A DNA stretch of 64,000 bases from NCBI GenBank assembly GCA_903859715.1, contig CAIONS010000009.1, positions 124,001 through 188,000 of the forward strand, written 5' to 3'. Both the position numbers and the translations under genes were made by a program. Below are positions 34,728-42,247 of the stretch, piece by piece (position 1 is the stretch's first letter; the number at the start of each line of letters is the position of its first letter). The notes under the pieces were generated by a model that searched no databases, was not told the origin of the DNA, and saw nothing but the letters and a program-made list of their open reading frames with translations. This DNA comes from an uncultured Opitutia bacterium (GTDB lineage: Bacteria > Verrucomicrobiota > Verrucomicrobiia > Opitutales > Opitutaceae).

Positions 34728-35699
34728 ATGTTTGGTTTATTCAAAAAATTCAAAGACGGCTTCGCCAAGACCGTCTCCGCCATCGCGGCGAAGACCTCGG
34801 GGCTGTTTGGCGGGCGGCGGATTGACGCGGCTTCGCTCGACGAGCTGGAGGAGGCGCTCTACACCGCGGACTTTGGCGTCGAGACCACTGCCGAGATCCT
34901 CGCCGAGATCCGGAAGGCCTACAGCGCGGACAAAGAACTTCAAGGTCGCCAGGCGGCCGAGATCGGCGCGGCCGTCCTGCAACGCGTGCTCGCTGGGGCG
35001 GAGGGTCGACTGGAATTCGATGTGGGTCGGGTGCCCTCACCCGACAATCCGCGGGGTGAGGGCACCCCGCCCACAAGAAACCCCATTGTCATCGCCATGA
35101 TCGGTGTCAATGGCTCCGGCAAGACCACGACCTCGGCGAAGCTGGCGTGGAAGCTCAAGCAGGAGGGGCACTCGGTCACGCTCGCGGCCTGCGATACCTT
35201 TCGCGCGGCGGCGGTTGAGCAATTGAAAACCTGGGCGACCCGGCTCGACCTCGAGATCATCGCCAGTCATACTGGCGCGGATTCGGCGGCGGTGGCGTTT
35301 GACGCCTGGCAAGCGGCCAAGGCCCGCGGGCGCGACTACCTGATCGTCGACACGGCGGGCCGGCTGCATACGAAGTCGAACCTGATGGAGGAACTCGCGA
35401 AGATCCGCCGCGTGCTGCAGAAGCACGACCCGGCGGCGCCGCAGCACCGCTGGCTGGTGGTCGACGGTTCGCTCGGCAGCAATTCCATCGAGCAGGCGAA
35501 GGTGTTCCACCAGAGCTTCGGCCTGACGGGGCTCGTGGTCACGAAGCTCGACGGCACTAGCCGCGGCGGGGCCCTGGTGGGGATTTACCGGCAGCTGAAG
35601 ATCCCGATCTACTTCCTCGGCCTCGGCGAACAGGCCGAGGACCTGCAGCCCTTTAGCGTGGAGAACTACGCCAAGGCGGTCTTCGGGCTGGGGGATTGA
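34728..35699 (+). CDS. ftsY: Signal recognition particle receptor FtsY with repeat-encoded insert
   Basis: 323-residue SRP GTPase that docks ribosomes to the membrane. The N domain (about 1-95) leads to the G domain with P-loop GVNGSGKTT (126-134), DTFRAAAVEQL, DTAGRLHT and TKLDGTSRGG. The acidic A domain of E. coli FtsY is absent, as in many bacteria. Residues 98-116 (around GRVPSPDNPRGEGTPP) are encoded by a 55-bp palindromic element inserted in frame at the N-G linker. Start ATG 34728 lies just after the GxxExxY cassette. Probable terminator at 35762. Confidence 0.95.
   Translation: MFGLFKKFKDGFAKTVSAIAAKTSGLFGGRRIDAASLDELEEALYTADFGVETTAEILAEIRKAYSADKELQGRQAAEIGAAVLQRVLAGAEGRLEFDVGRVPSPDNPRGEGTPPTRNPIVIAMIGVNGSGKTTTSAKLAWKLKQEGHSVTLAACDTFRAAAVEQLKTWATRLDLEIIASHTGADSAAVAFDAWQAAKARGRDYLIVDTAGRLHTKSNLMEELAKIRRVLQKHDPAAPQHRWLVVDGSLGSNSIEQAKVFHQSFGLTGLVVTKLDGTSRGGALVGIYRQLKIPIYFLGLGEQAEDLQPFSVENYAKAVFGLGD
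35021..35075. repeat. REP/BIME-like twin-hairpin element inside ftsY
   Basis: Outer arms TGTGGG / CCCACA. Two inner hairpins: TCGGGTG-CCCT-CACCCGA and GCGGGGTG-AGGG-CACCCCGC. Bases 35051-35075 are identical, inverted, to 41774-41798 in a COG0523 gene (25 of 25). Translated as ftsY residues 98-116. Confidence 0.9.
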
Positions 35700-35761
35700 G
35701 GAGCCTAGTAGCAGCCGACGTAAGGAGGCTGGGATTTATGCCTGTCTGAAACTCCATCCGG

Positions 35762-35782
35762 AAGACTCAGGTGTTGAGTCTT
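35762..35782 (+). terminator. Probable intrinsic terminator after ftsY
   Basis: 8-bp stem AAGACTCA / TGAGTCTT with loop GGTGT, followed by the T-rich GGTTGTTTG. It lies 63 bp past the ftsY stop. Confidence 0.6.
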
Positions 35783-35879
35783 GGTTGTTTGACGTTCAGC
35801 TCCTTCTACCAGCTGCAATCATGCAAAGCTCAACTCGGTTGAGGTAAATATACTGTCAGGCAAAGACCTTTGGGTGAGC

Positions 35880-36236
35880 ATGTCCTTCCGACGAATTACC
35901 ACCGAAGAAACAAGTGCCGCGCATTCTGCGTACATTGAAGTTTATGTATGGCTCAACGCGAAGGGCATCAGACAATGGCTGCGCCCGCTTTCTAAAGAGA
36001 CATTTGTCGAGCGTCAGCGCGATGGACAGTTGTTTGGCTTTTACGTCGATATGGCGCGAAAAGTAATAATTTTTGTTTTGCTGCTTTTTCTTGGCACAGC
36101 AGGGGCTTTTTTGGCTTCTTGGATTGTTGGATTGATTTGGCCTAGAGCTAGATTGCCGGTTTTCGTCCTCATTGCTTTGTGGTGGTGTTGGACTGGATGG
36201 AGATACGCCAAGGCCCGCGACAGAGGGCAGTTCTGA
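35880..36236 (+). CDS. Low-GC chimeric protein: GNAT-like N-terminus plus membrane segment
   Basis: 118 residues from ATG 35880; GTG 35874 is possible. The first ~55 residues (VWLNAKGIRQWLRPLSKETF, then ERQRDGQLFGFYVD) resemble the start of certain GNAT acetyltransferases. The acetyl-CoA-binding part is missing; instead the chain continues into two hydrophobic helices (VIIFVLLLFL... and VFVLIALWWCW) and a basic tail. Base composition is clearly more AT-rich than the neighbours. It may be a truncated acetyltransferase joined to foreign sequence, or a real small membrane protein. Function unknown; whether it is expressed is uncertain. Confidence 0.5.
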   Translation: MSFRRITTEETSAAHSAYIEVYVWLNAKGIRQWLRPLSKETFVERQRDGQLFGFYVDMARKVIIFVLLLFLGTAGAFLASWIVGLIWPRARLPVFVLIALWWCWTGWRYAKARDRGQF

Positions 36237-36262
36237 GCGATTTTCAAAACGTACCACTACCG

Positions 36263-36391
36263 AAAGGTGGAGCGTGTTGCCCTCAACGCGCTGATCGGCT
36301 CTGCCAGTATTTAGTCGTGGACGGAGCCAAGCCGCCTTCGCCGCGCCTATGGCGGGCAAGCCAACGCGTTGGGGACAACGCGTTCCACCTT
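36263..36391. repeat. Large REP/BIME-like doublet (GGTGGA type)
   Basis: Outer arms AAGGTGG / CCACCTT. Hairpin 1 at 36271-36292 is AGCGTGTTG-CCCT-CAACGCGCT. Hairpin 2 at 36363-36384 is AACGCGTTG-GGGA-CAACGCGTT. The spacer is about 70 bp. A sister element lies at 46245-46384. Confidence 0.85.
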
Positions 36392-36409
36392 CAAACGTAT
36401 GATGCCGGC

Positions 36410-38584
36410 TCAGAAGGTATAATCCACCGAGCCGAAGAAGCCGCGGCGCATGCCGTATTGCGCGGCGTTGACGCCGACGCCGGAGCCGTCGCGCAGTTCG
36501 TAGGATTTGTCCGTCAGGTTCACGATATCGAACCGCACTTTCCATTCGTGGTTGCGGCGGAGCTTGAAGGTCTGCTCTACCCCGAGGTTCAATGTCGCGT
36601 AGGGCGGCACGGTTCCGCCGTTGGGGATGTTTGATCCGTCAGCCGCCGTCGCGTCGTTCCGCAGGCCGCTGCCGTAGAGCAGGTCCGCGTAGAGGCGGGT
36701 GCCGCCGTGGTTTTCCACCCAATGATAGGAAGCCCCGACTGAGCCGGTCAGGGCCTGGTCGTGGTCGAGGAAGATCCAGTGGTTCTTGACGTAGGCCAGG
36801 TCGGCCGGGTCGAAGAGAAACTGCGAGGAGTTCCAGTCGCGGCCCTGCGCCACCGAGTGGGCGAGGTTGGCGTAGGCCGAGAACTCGCCGTCCGTGTAGG
36901 AGGCGGTCAGCTCCGCTCCGTAGACCTTGCCTTCGGCGTAATTGAAGGCCGAGAGGATGAGCGTCTGACCGAACAAGCCGTCGTCGAGCTGGTTCTTGGC
37001 GCGCTTGTAATAAGTATCCACGCCCGCCTGAAACCGGGAGGAGAATTTCTGGGTGACGCCAACATCGAAGTAATCCGAGCGCTCGGCCTTGACCGGGTCG
37101 TCCAGAGTTTCGGCCGTCGCATTCGACGTGCCTTCAAATCGCGCCACCGTGCTGCCAGGCACGTCTTCCACCGGCGGTGGCGTGAAGTAGCGCGCGTAGC
37201 CGGCATGCACGGTCGTCGTGGTGGTGAGCTTATAGACGAAGTTGAGGCGTGGGCTCAACTGGTTCTCATGATCAAACGACGAATTGAAGACATCGAAGCG
37301 GGCGCCGTAATTGGCGGTGAGCCGCGAGGTGAGCTTCCATTCGTCCTGCAGGTACACGCCGGCAAACAGGCCGTGAAGCGTGCTGTGATCGGCCAGAGTG
37401 AACGCCGGGCCGGTGGGATTGCCGTCGGCGTCCACGGGAAATACGGTCGTGGCCGAGGTCGCGGACACCGATTCGTTCAGCAGCATGATGCCGCTGCGCA
37501 GCGTGTGCTGGTCGTTCAACGCATAGCTGCCGTCGCCCTGGAGGCCGGCGGACTGAAGCTGGCGGTTCACATCGCTGGCCACGCCGTTGAAGAACAGGTC
37601 GCCGATGGGGTCGGGGGTGAAGTGCACGCTGCTCTCGCGGCCGAAAACGGAAAGCTGGTAGTCCAGCGGGCCGGCAGACTTCTGGTAGGTGACGACACCG
37701 TAGTAATTCTGCTCGTGCTGATTTTCGTCCAGCTTGGCCGAGTCGAAGGTGCCGGGCAGCCACGGCTGGCCGTTGGGCGAGGTGCCGGCCGGCAGGCCCG
37801 GGGAATCGGGCACCTGGAATTTGCTGTCCGAAATGCTCGCCATCACGTTCAGGCGGCTCTTGTCATCCAGGATGAAGGACGAGTAGGAGAACAGCCGGCT
37901 TTGGTCGGTCGCGTCATGGAGGGCTTTGGCGCTGGGCGTCGGGTTTTCGATCCCGAGATCGTTGTGCTCGTAGCTGCCGTCGATGAAATAGCTGGCATTG
38001 CCGACGGAGCCGCCCGACTCAAAGCTCGGTCGGAAGGTGTCGAAGCTGCCGCCATAGAGCGAAAAACCACCGCCCGGGTCGAACGACCCGCTCTTGGTCT
38101 GGATGTCGACGATGCCCGCCGTGCGGAAACCATACTGGGCCGGCAGCGAGCCGGTGATGAGCTGCATGCTGTTCACGAAGCGCGGGTCCAGTTCCAGGCC
38201 GAAGCCCGAGATGCCTTCCGGCAGCAGCACATCGTTGATCCGATATTGGAGATTGGCGTGTTCGCCGCGGAGGTGCAGGTCGCCGTTGGCGGCGGAATCC
38301 CCGGCCACGCCCGGGGCGCGCAGCAGCACCTGGCTGAACGGGGCGTCCGCGCCCTGGGGCAGGTCCTGGATCTGCTGCTGGCCGATGAGAAAGGAGGTGG
38401 CGCCGAGGGTCGGCGCGATGTTATCGCGGGCCTCGTCGAGCTGACCGGTGACAATGAATTTATCGAGTTCGACTGGAGTCTTGTCCACAGGAGGTGGCGG
38501 AGATTCCGGCGAGGGAGCCGTCTGGGCGTGCAGCCCGACGGCGGAAAAAAGACACAAAAGGGAAAAAATGCGGGATGAAGACAT
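36410..38584 (-). CDS. TonB-dependent outer-membrane receptor
   Basis: 724 residues with signal peptide (MSSSRIFSLLCLFSAVGLHAQ). A TonB-box-like stretch VELDKFIVTG follows near residue 40. The plug domain is marked by APGVAGDSAANGDLHLRGEHANLQYRIND-type sequence (two blocks). The rest is a 22-strand barrel ending in a terminal aromatic (DYTF). Transports an unidentified ligand across the outer membrane. It is downstream of a His-rich membrane protein and a CusF-fused protein on the same strand, so a metal or metallophore is a reasonable guess, not shown. Confidence 0.92.
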   Translation of the reverse strand: MSSSRIFSLLCLFSAVGLHAQTAPSPESPPPPVDKTPVELDKFIVTGQLDEARDNIAPTLGATSFLIGQQQIQDLPQGADAPFSQVLLRAPGVAGDSAANGDLHLRGEHANLQYRINDVLLPEGISGFGLELDPRFVNSMQLITGSLPAQYGFRTAGIVDIQTKSGSFDPGGGFSLYGGSFDTFRPSFESGGSVGNASYFIDGSYEHNDLGIENPTPSAKALHDATDQSRLFSYSSFILDDKSRLNVMASISDSKFQVPDSPGLPAGTSPNGQPWLPGTFDSAKLDENQHEQNYYGVVTYQKSAGPLDYQLSVFGRESSVHFTPDPIGDLFFNGVASDVNRQLQSAGLQGDGSYALNDQHTLRSGIMLLNESVSATSATTVFPVDADGNPTGPAFTLADHSTLHGLFAGVYLQDEWKLTSRLTANYGARFDVFNSSFDHENQLSPRLNFVYKLTTTTTVHAGYARYFTPPPVEDVPGSTVARFEGTSNATAETLDDPVKAERSDYFDVGVTQKFSSRFQAGVDTYYKRAKNQLDDGLFGQTLILSAFNYAEGKVYGAELTASYTDGEFSAYANLAHSVAQGRDWNSSQFLFDPADLAYVKNHWIFLDHDQALTGSVGASYHWVENHGGTRLYADLLYGSGLRNDATAADGSNIPNGGTVPPYATLNLGVEQTFKLRRNHEWKVRFDIVNLTDKSYELRDGSGVGVNAAQYGMRRGFFGSVDYTF

Positions 38585-38681
38585 GATGAGCCTGAGTTGA
38601 CGGACGTGAGGCCGCGTCCGGACAGGGACGCGGCAAAGCGCGGCCCCGGAAAACGGGCGCAGCGCTGCAAGGACGTGGGAC

Positions 38682-39008
38682 TCAGCTCACCGGCGGCCCC
38701 CGCTCCGGCGGATGCAGGTAGCGGGACGACGTCAGGAGAATCTCGGCCGCAGGCGTGCGGCCCAACTCGCGCCATTCGGCGGGCGTGGAAGCGAGGATCG
38801 CGGTGTCCACGGTGGTGGATACGCCGTGCGCAAAGAGCACCACGGCGCAGCCATCCTCGTGCCCGTCATCATGGTCACCGTGAAACAGGTGGTGCAGCTC
38901 CGGACTGACCGACAGCACCGAGAGCAGCAGCACGAGCGCAATGCCGCCCGCCGCGAGAAGGCGGCGGGGAGTTTCGGCCAGCAGCAGGGAGCGGCGCAGG
39001 ACGGACAT
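38682..39008 (-). CDS. Small His/Asp-rich membrane protein
   Basis: 108 residues from ATG 39008 (MSVLRRSLLLAETPRR). One hydrophobic helix (ALVLLLSVLSVS) is followed by HHLFHGDHDDGHEDGC, a His/Asp/Cys-rich run suited to binding metal, then a periplasmic tail. No family that I can name with certainty; similar short proteins occur next to metal-uptake TonB receptors. It precedes the TonB receptor by about 100 bp on the same strand, so co-transcription is likely. Confidence 0.7.
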   Translation of the reverse strand: MSVLRRSLLLAETPRRLLAAGGIALVLLLSVLSVSPELHHLFHGDHDDGHEDGCAVVLFAHGVSTTVDTAILASTPAEWRELGRTPAAEILLTSSRYLHPPERGPPVS

Positions 39009-39340
39009 GACGGGTGGGACTGTCGCGACTATACCGAACGCGTCAAGAGGCGCAGGCAAAATGATCCATTGTAACCACGGATTTCACGGATGGCACTGAT
39101 GAGGAATCCGAAACCTCGATCCTTCTCACAGGAGGTAACGGAGAAAACGGAGAATGAGATTTTCTTCACCATGCCTAGCTCAGTTCTCTCCGTTGCCTCT
39201 TGTAGTAACAGACATCGGAGGGTTGGCCACAAAGAGGCACAAGGTGACAGGGGTTTCGGCTCTACTCTCCCGCGCGCCTATAGGCTCAATGGAGGCTCTT
39301 TCGCAGCCCCAAGGCCGTTGCGCCTTTTTGTGGCCAATCC
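39009..39340. other. Gene-free repeat region with hairpin copy B
   Basis: No gene seen. It contains a period-9 CCACGGATT array (about 39074-39100), an inverted pair of CAGGAGGTAACGGAG type (about 39129-39160 and 39187-39212), and then the 118-bp-class hairpin. Confidence 0.75.
39222..39338 (-). repeat. 118-bp hairpin element, copy B (inverted)
   Basis: 117 bp. Terminal inverted repeats GTTGGCCACAAAGAGGC and GCCTTTTTGTGGCCAAT; core GCGCCTATAGGCTC at 39274-39287. The internal sequence runs opposite to copies A and C. It abuts the stop of the CusF-fusion gene. Confidence 0.85.
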
Positions 39341-40807
39341 TCACTTTCCCCCGAGCCATCTTACGCCGAAGATCCACCAGGGTTTGCCGCGGTGCTCGAT
39401 GCGGGCGAGCAGCTCGCGGCCTGGTGTCGCAGCGGCCAGCACATCCGGGTCGGCGTGGAGTTCCAGGGTCATGGCGCGCATGACGCCCGGGATTTCATCC
39501 TGTTGCACGATGATCGAGGCCCGCTCCTTCGATACGCTTACGATCCGACCCTTCATGGGAAAACCGCGCACGGCCTGGGCATCATCCTCGTCGCAGGGCA
39601 CGCAGGGCTTGCGGCCGGCCAGGGTGGAGAGATCGGCCAGGGTGATCAGCAATGTGTGCAGGGCAGTGGGCTCATCGCTGTTGAATGCCACGGCGAGCCG
39701 TGCCGGGGTGGCGTCATAGTCTTTCACCAAGGTAATCCGCGGGAAGCCGGTGAGGTGCGCCGGGTTCAGCGGCGCCAGCCGAACAGCCTGGCCCAATTCA
39801 AAACCGGGAGTGATGCGACGCAGCCAGAGGCCGGGCTGATCCCCGGCGTTTTCAAGCCAGGTCACCAGGATCGAGCCGTTGGCCAGCATCACGGTGTCCA
39901 CGTGGCCGAGAGGATGGCCGCGGTCGAGGCGCAGTGGCTGGAGAAAACGTGCCCCGGCGTCGGGAGTGACCGAGGCCAGCACGCGCGGCTCGCGATCGGC
40001 GGCGGTGAACCACACGGTGGCGGCGCGACCGCCGCGGGCCGCGAGTTGCGGGCCGTTGACCGGACAGCCGGCAATGCGCCAGTCGTCGGAGCTGAGTACC
40101 CGGCCATCGGACCAGTGGTTGTCCTGGAATCGCGCCACCTGGATGTCGCGCACCTCGTCGCGGGTCCGGCCACGGTAGGCGAGTAGGGCGCTGCCGTCGG
40201 CAAATTGGGTGAGGGTCGTCCGGCAGCAGTCACACACGGAGGAATCGACGAGCCAGTCGGGCCCATCGCTGCCGATGATGCGGGAGTAGAGTTGCTGGAC
40301 GCCATGGTCGTCACGTTTTCCGCGGCCATCGAGCCACGCGGCGAGCACGCGGCCATCGGTGAGCGTTTCGAGCGAAACAAATTCCACGGAGGTGCTCTCA
40401 TGTGTCAGCAGGACCGGCGCACTCCAAGTCTGGCCACGATCTGTCGACTGGCTGGTGAAGGCGACCGATCCGGCCGGCTGCGGCGGAGCGGAGGCCTTGG
40501 CCAGCCACACGGCGGTGAGTCTTCCGTCGGGCCCGACAGTGAGCGATGGGGTGTCGGCATCGCTCACTAGCCAGTCCCGACCCTGCGCAATGGTACGCGG
40601 CATATTCCAAGCGGCCGCGGCCGAGTCCAAAGTGGCGCAACGCAGGGCGGTGGTGCCGTCGGCCGCGGTGACCAGGGCGGGACTTGTCGCCCGCCGCGCC
40701 GTGGGCGCCGGGACCTCGACCGATTTGACCCGCAGCGGCGGCAGGTCGTCCGCGGCGTGCAGCGCGCCGCCGAGCAGGAGGCAGAGAATGAAAGTTAGGC
40801 GAGACAC
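39341..40807 (-). CDS. Sialidase-fold (BNR-like) exported protein fused to CusF-like copper-binding domain
   Basis: 488 residues with signal peptide (MSRLTFILCLLLGGALHAA). Residues ~40-400 form a six-bladed-propeller type with Asp-box-like S-x-D-x-G-x-T-W (STDRGQTW) and a CDCCRT motif near residue 195. The C-terminal ~70 residues (KGRIVSVSKERASI ... IPGVMRAMTLEL) match the CusF/copper-chaperone OB-fold, including the M-R-A-M-T position that in CusF carries metal-binding residues. A fusion of propeller and copper-binding domains, probably periplasmic. First gene of a minus-strand group leading to the TonB receptor. The propeller is probably not a true sialidase. Confidence 0.78.
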   Translation of the reverse strand: MSRLTFILCLLLGGALHAADDLPPLRVKSVEVPAPTARRATSPALVTAADGTTALRCATLDSAAAAWNMPRTIAQGRDWLVSDADTPSLTVGPDGRLTAVWLAKASAPPQPAGSVAFTSQSTDRGQTWSAPVLLTHESTSVEFVSLETLTDGRVLAAWLDGRGKRDDHGVQQLYSRIIGSDGPDWLVDSSVCDCCRTTLTQFADGSALLAYRGRTRDEVRDIQVARFQDNHWSDGRVLSSDDWRIAGCPVNGPQLAARGGRAATVWFTAADREPRVLASVTPDAGARFLQPLRLDRGHPLGHVDTVMLANGSILVTWLENAGDQPGLWLRRITPGFELGQAVRLAPLNPAHLTGFPRITLVKDYDATPARLAVAFNSDEPTALHTLLITLADLSTLAGRKPCVPCDEDDAQAVRGFPMKGRIVSVSKERASIIVQQDEIPGVMRAMTLELHADPDVLAAATPGRELLARIEHRGKPWWIFGVRWLGGK

Positions 40808-40880
40808 AGCATGGTGAAGGTCGCAAAAAACGAACCGCTAAGGAACGCTAATTTATTGAGCAGATTGACCTGACAAGGCA

Positions 40881-40958
40881 CCGCGGCGAGGGCGCCACGG
40901 CTCCATTCCGATGATGAAGGAAGGCGGCCTTACTGGAGATGCGCCGCCCCGGCGCGTC
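40881..40958. repeat. REP-like hairpin pair upstream of COG0523 gene
   Basis: Hairpin CCGCGGCG-AGGG-CGCCACGG (40881-40900) and hairpin ATGCGCCG-CCCC-GGCGCGT (40939-40957), the latter preceded by TGGAG. Related to the inner pair in 46245-46384. It lies in the divergent promoter region. Confidence 0.6.
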
Positions 40959-41030
40959 TGGTCGTGGAGATTCGCCATTTGCGGCGATTGGCGTAGTAGA
41001 TTGGTTCAACATTCTTACTTTACCGCCGCC

Positions 41031-42194
41031 ATGACCGAACCCAACACCCGCCGCTCTCCCGGTCCGCCGCCGCCGGTCACTGTGCTTTCCGGCTTTCTGG
41101 GTGCGGGGAAGACGACGCTGCTGCGGCATCTCCTGGGCCAGGCGGACGGAAAGCGCTGGGCGGCGATCGTGAATGACGTGGCGGCGGTCAACATCGACGC
41201 GCAATTGGTCGCGCCGGTACCGGCGGGGAAGGTGGTGGAAATCGGCGGTGGCTGCGTGTGCTGCTCGGTGCGCGATGAGCTGGCCGAGACGGTGGCGGAA
41301 CTTTGCGCCACGGGCAGTTATGACCATGTGCTGATCGAAACGACGGGCGTGGCCGAGCCGCGGGGGATCGCGTCCTTGTTCACGCAAAAGAATGCCTTCG
41401 GCCGCAGCCTGGCGAACTTTGCCCGGCTGCAGGCGCTCGTCACGGTGATCGATGCGCGGCATTTTCTCGACGAGTGGCGCCGCAGTCGGGAGCGGACCGC
41501 TCCGGCCGAGGGAGCAACGAAACCCGTCTTTGAGCTGATGGTCGACCAGGCCGAATGCGCGGATGTACTCTTGCTGAACAAGTGCGACCTCGCGACGGAG
41601 GCCGAGCTGACGCAGGTGGAGGAGATTCTCCGGGCGCTGAACCCGCGGGCCGAGCTGTTTCGTACCGAGCACGGCCAGATCGCTTCTGAGCTGCTGCTGG
41701 ACCGTCCAAGGTTTGAAGCAATGGCTACGCTGGGCGCGGCGAAGTGGATCCGCGTGCTGAACCGGGTTTCCCCTGTGGGCGGGGTGCCCTCACCCCGCAG
41801 TGTATCCTCTCACCCGCGGCACGAGGAGCGGTTCGGAATCACGAGCTTGGTCTACGAAGCGCGCCGGCCATTTGTCCGTGAAAAATATATGACGCTGATG
41901 CAGCATGGGCTGCCGCGAGGGCTGCTGCGGGCCAAGGGTTTTTTCTGGCTGGCGGAACAACCGGCGGACGTGGGGTTTCTCTCGGTGGCCGGCGGGGTGG
42001 CCCGCACGGAGTTCATCGGCACGTGGGCAATTGCCCTGCGGGAGCGCGGAGTGATCACGGAGGCGGAGATTCCGGCCGCGGCGCGGCGTCGCTGGGAGGA
42101 ACCGCAAGGCGACCGCCGGCAGGAGCTCGTTTTCATTGGCACGGGACTGGATGAGGCGGTCTGGTGGAACAAGTTGGAGGAATGTCTGGCATAA
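41031..42194 (+). CDS. COG0523 (CobW/YjiA) family GTPase, with repeat-encoded insert
   Basis: 387-residue metallochaperone-type GTPase. P-loop [11 protein letters not shown] (21-31); metal motif GCVCC (74-78, the CxCC of the family); Walker B region IETTGVAEP; NKCDL guanine specificity; C-terminal CobW_C domain. It likely loads zinc or another metal onto client proteins. Residues about 248-265 (VGGVPSPRSVSSHPRH) are encoded by a palindromic element shared with ftsY and fall in the linker between the GTPase and C-terminal domains. Start MTEPNTRRSPG at 41031. Divergent from the CusF fusion gene; a DUF481 gene follows. Confidence 0.9.
   Translation: MTEPNTRRSPGPPPPVTVLSGFLGAGKTTLLRHLLGQADGKRWAAIVNDVAAVNIDAQLVAPVPAGKVVEIGGGCVCCSVRDELAETVAELCATGSYDHVLIETTGVAEPRGIASLFTQKNAFGRSLANFARLQALVTVIDARHFLDEWRRSRERTAPAEGATKPVFELMVDQAECADVLLLNKCDLATEAELTQVEEILRALNPRAELFRTEHGQIASELLLDRPRFEAMATLGAAKWIRVLNRVSPVGGVPSPRSVSSHPRHEERFGITSLVYEARRPFVREKYMTLMQHGLPRGLLRAKGFFWLAEQPADVGFLSVAGGVARTEFIGTWAIALRERGVITEAEIPAAARRRWEEPQGDRRQELVFIGTGLDEAVWWNKLEECLA
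41774..41825. repeat. REP-like element inside COG0523 gene
   Basis: Bases 41774-41798 are an exact inverted copy of 35051-35075 in ftsY, including hairpin GCGGGGTG-CCCT-CACCCCGC. The second half (to about 41825) is degenerate. In frame; codons 248-265. Confidence 0.9.
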
Positions 42195-42247
42195 AAAGTG
42201 GTATTAAAGTTTGTCGCCGGAAGATTTATGAAACCCATTGGTCTCCG

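Noticed and set aside
36761-38578. 605-codon plus-strand frame opposite the TonB receptor
   Set aside because: Antisense composition artefact; the minus strand encodes a complete TonB receptor with signal peptide and terminal aromatic.
39341-40807. Calling the propeller protein a true sialidase
   Set aside because: Catalytic Arg triad and Tyr/Glu could not be identified, and the C-terminal copper-domain fusion argues for another role.
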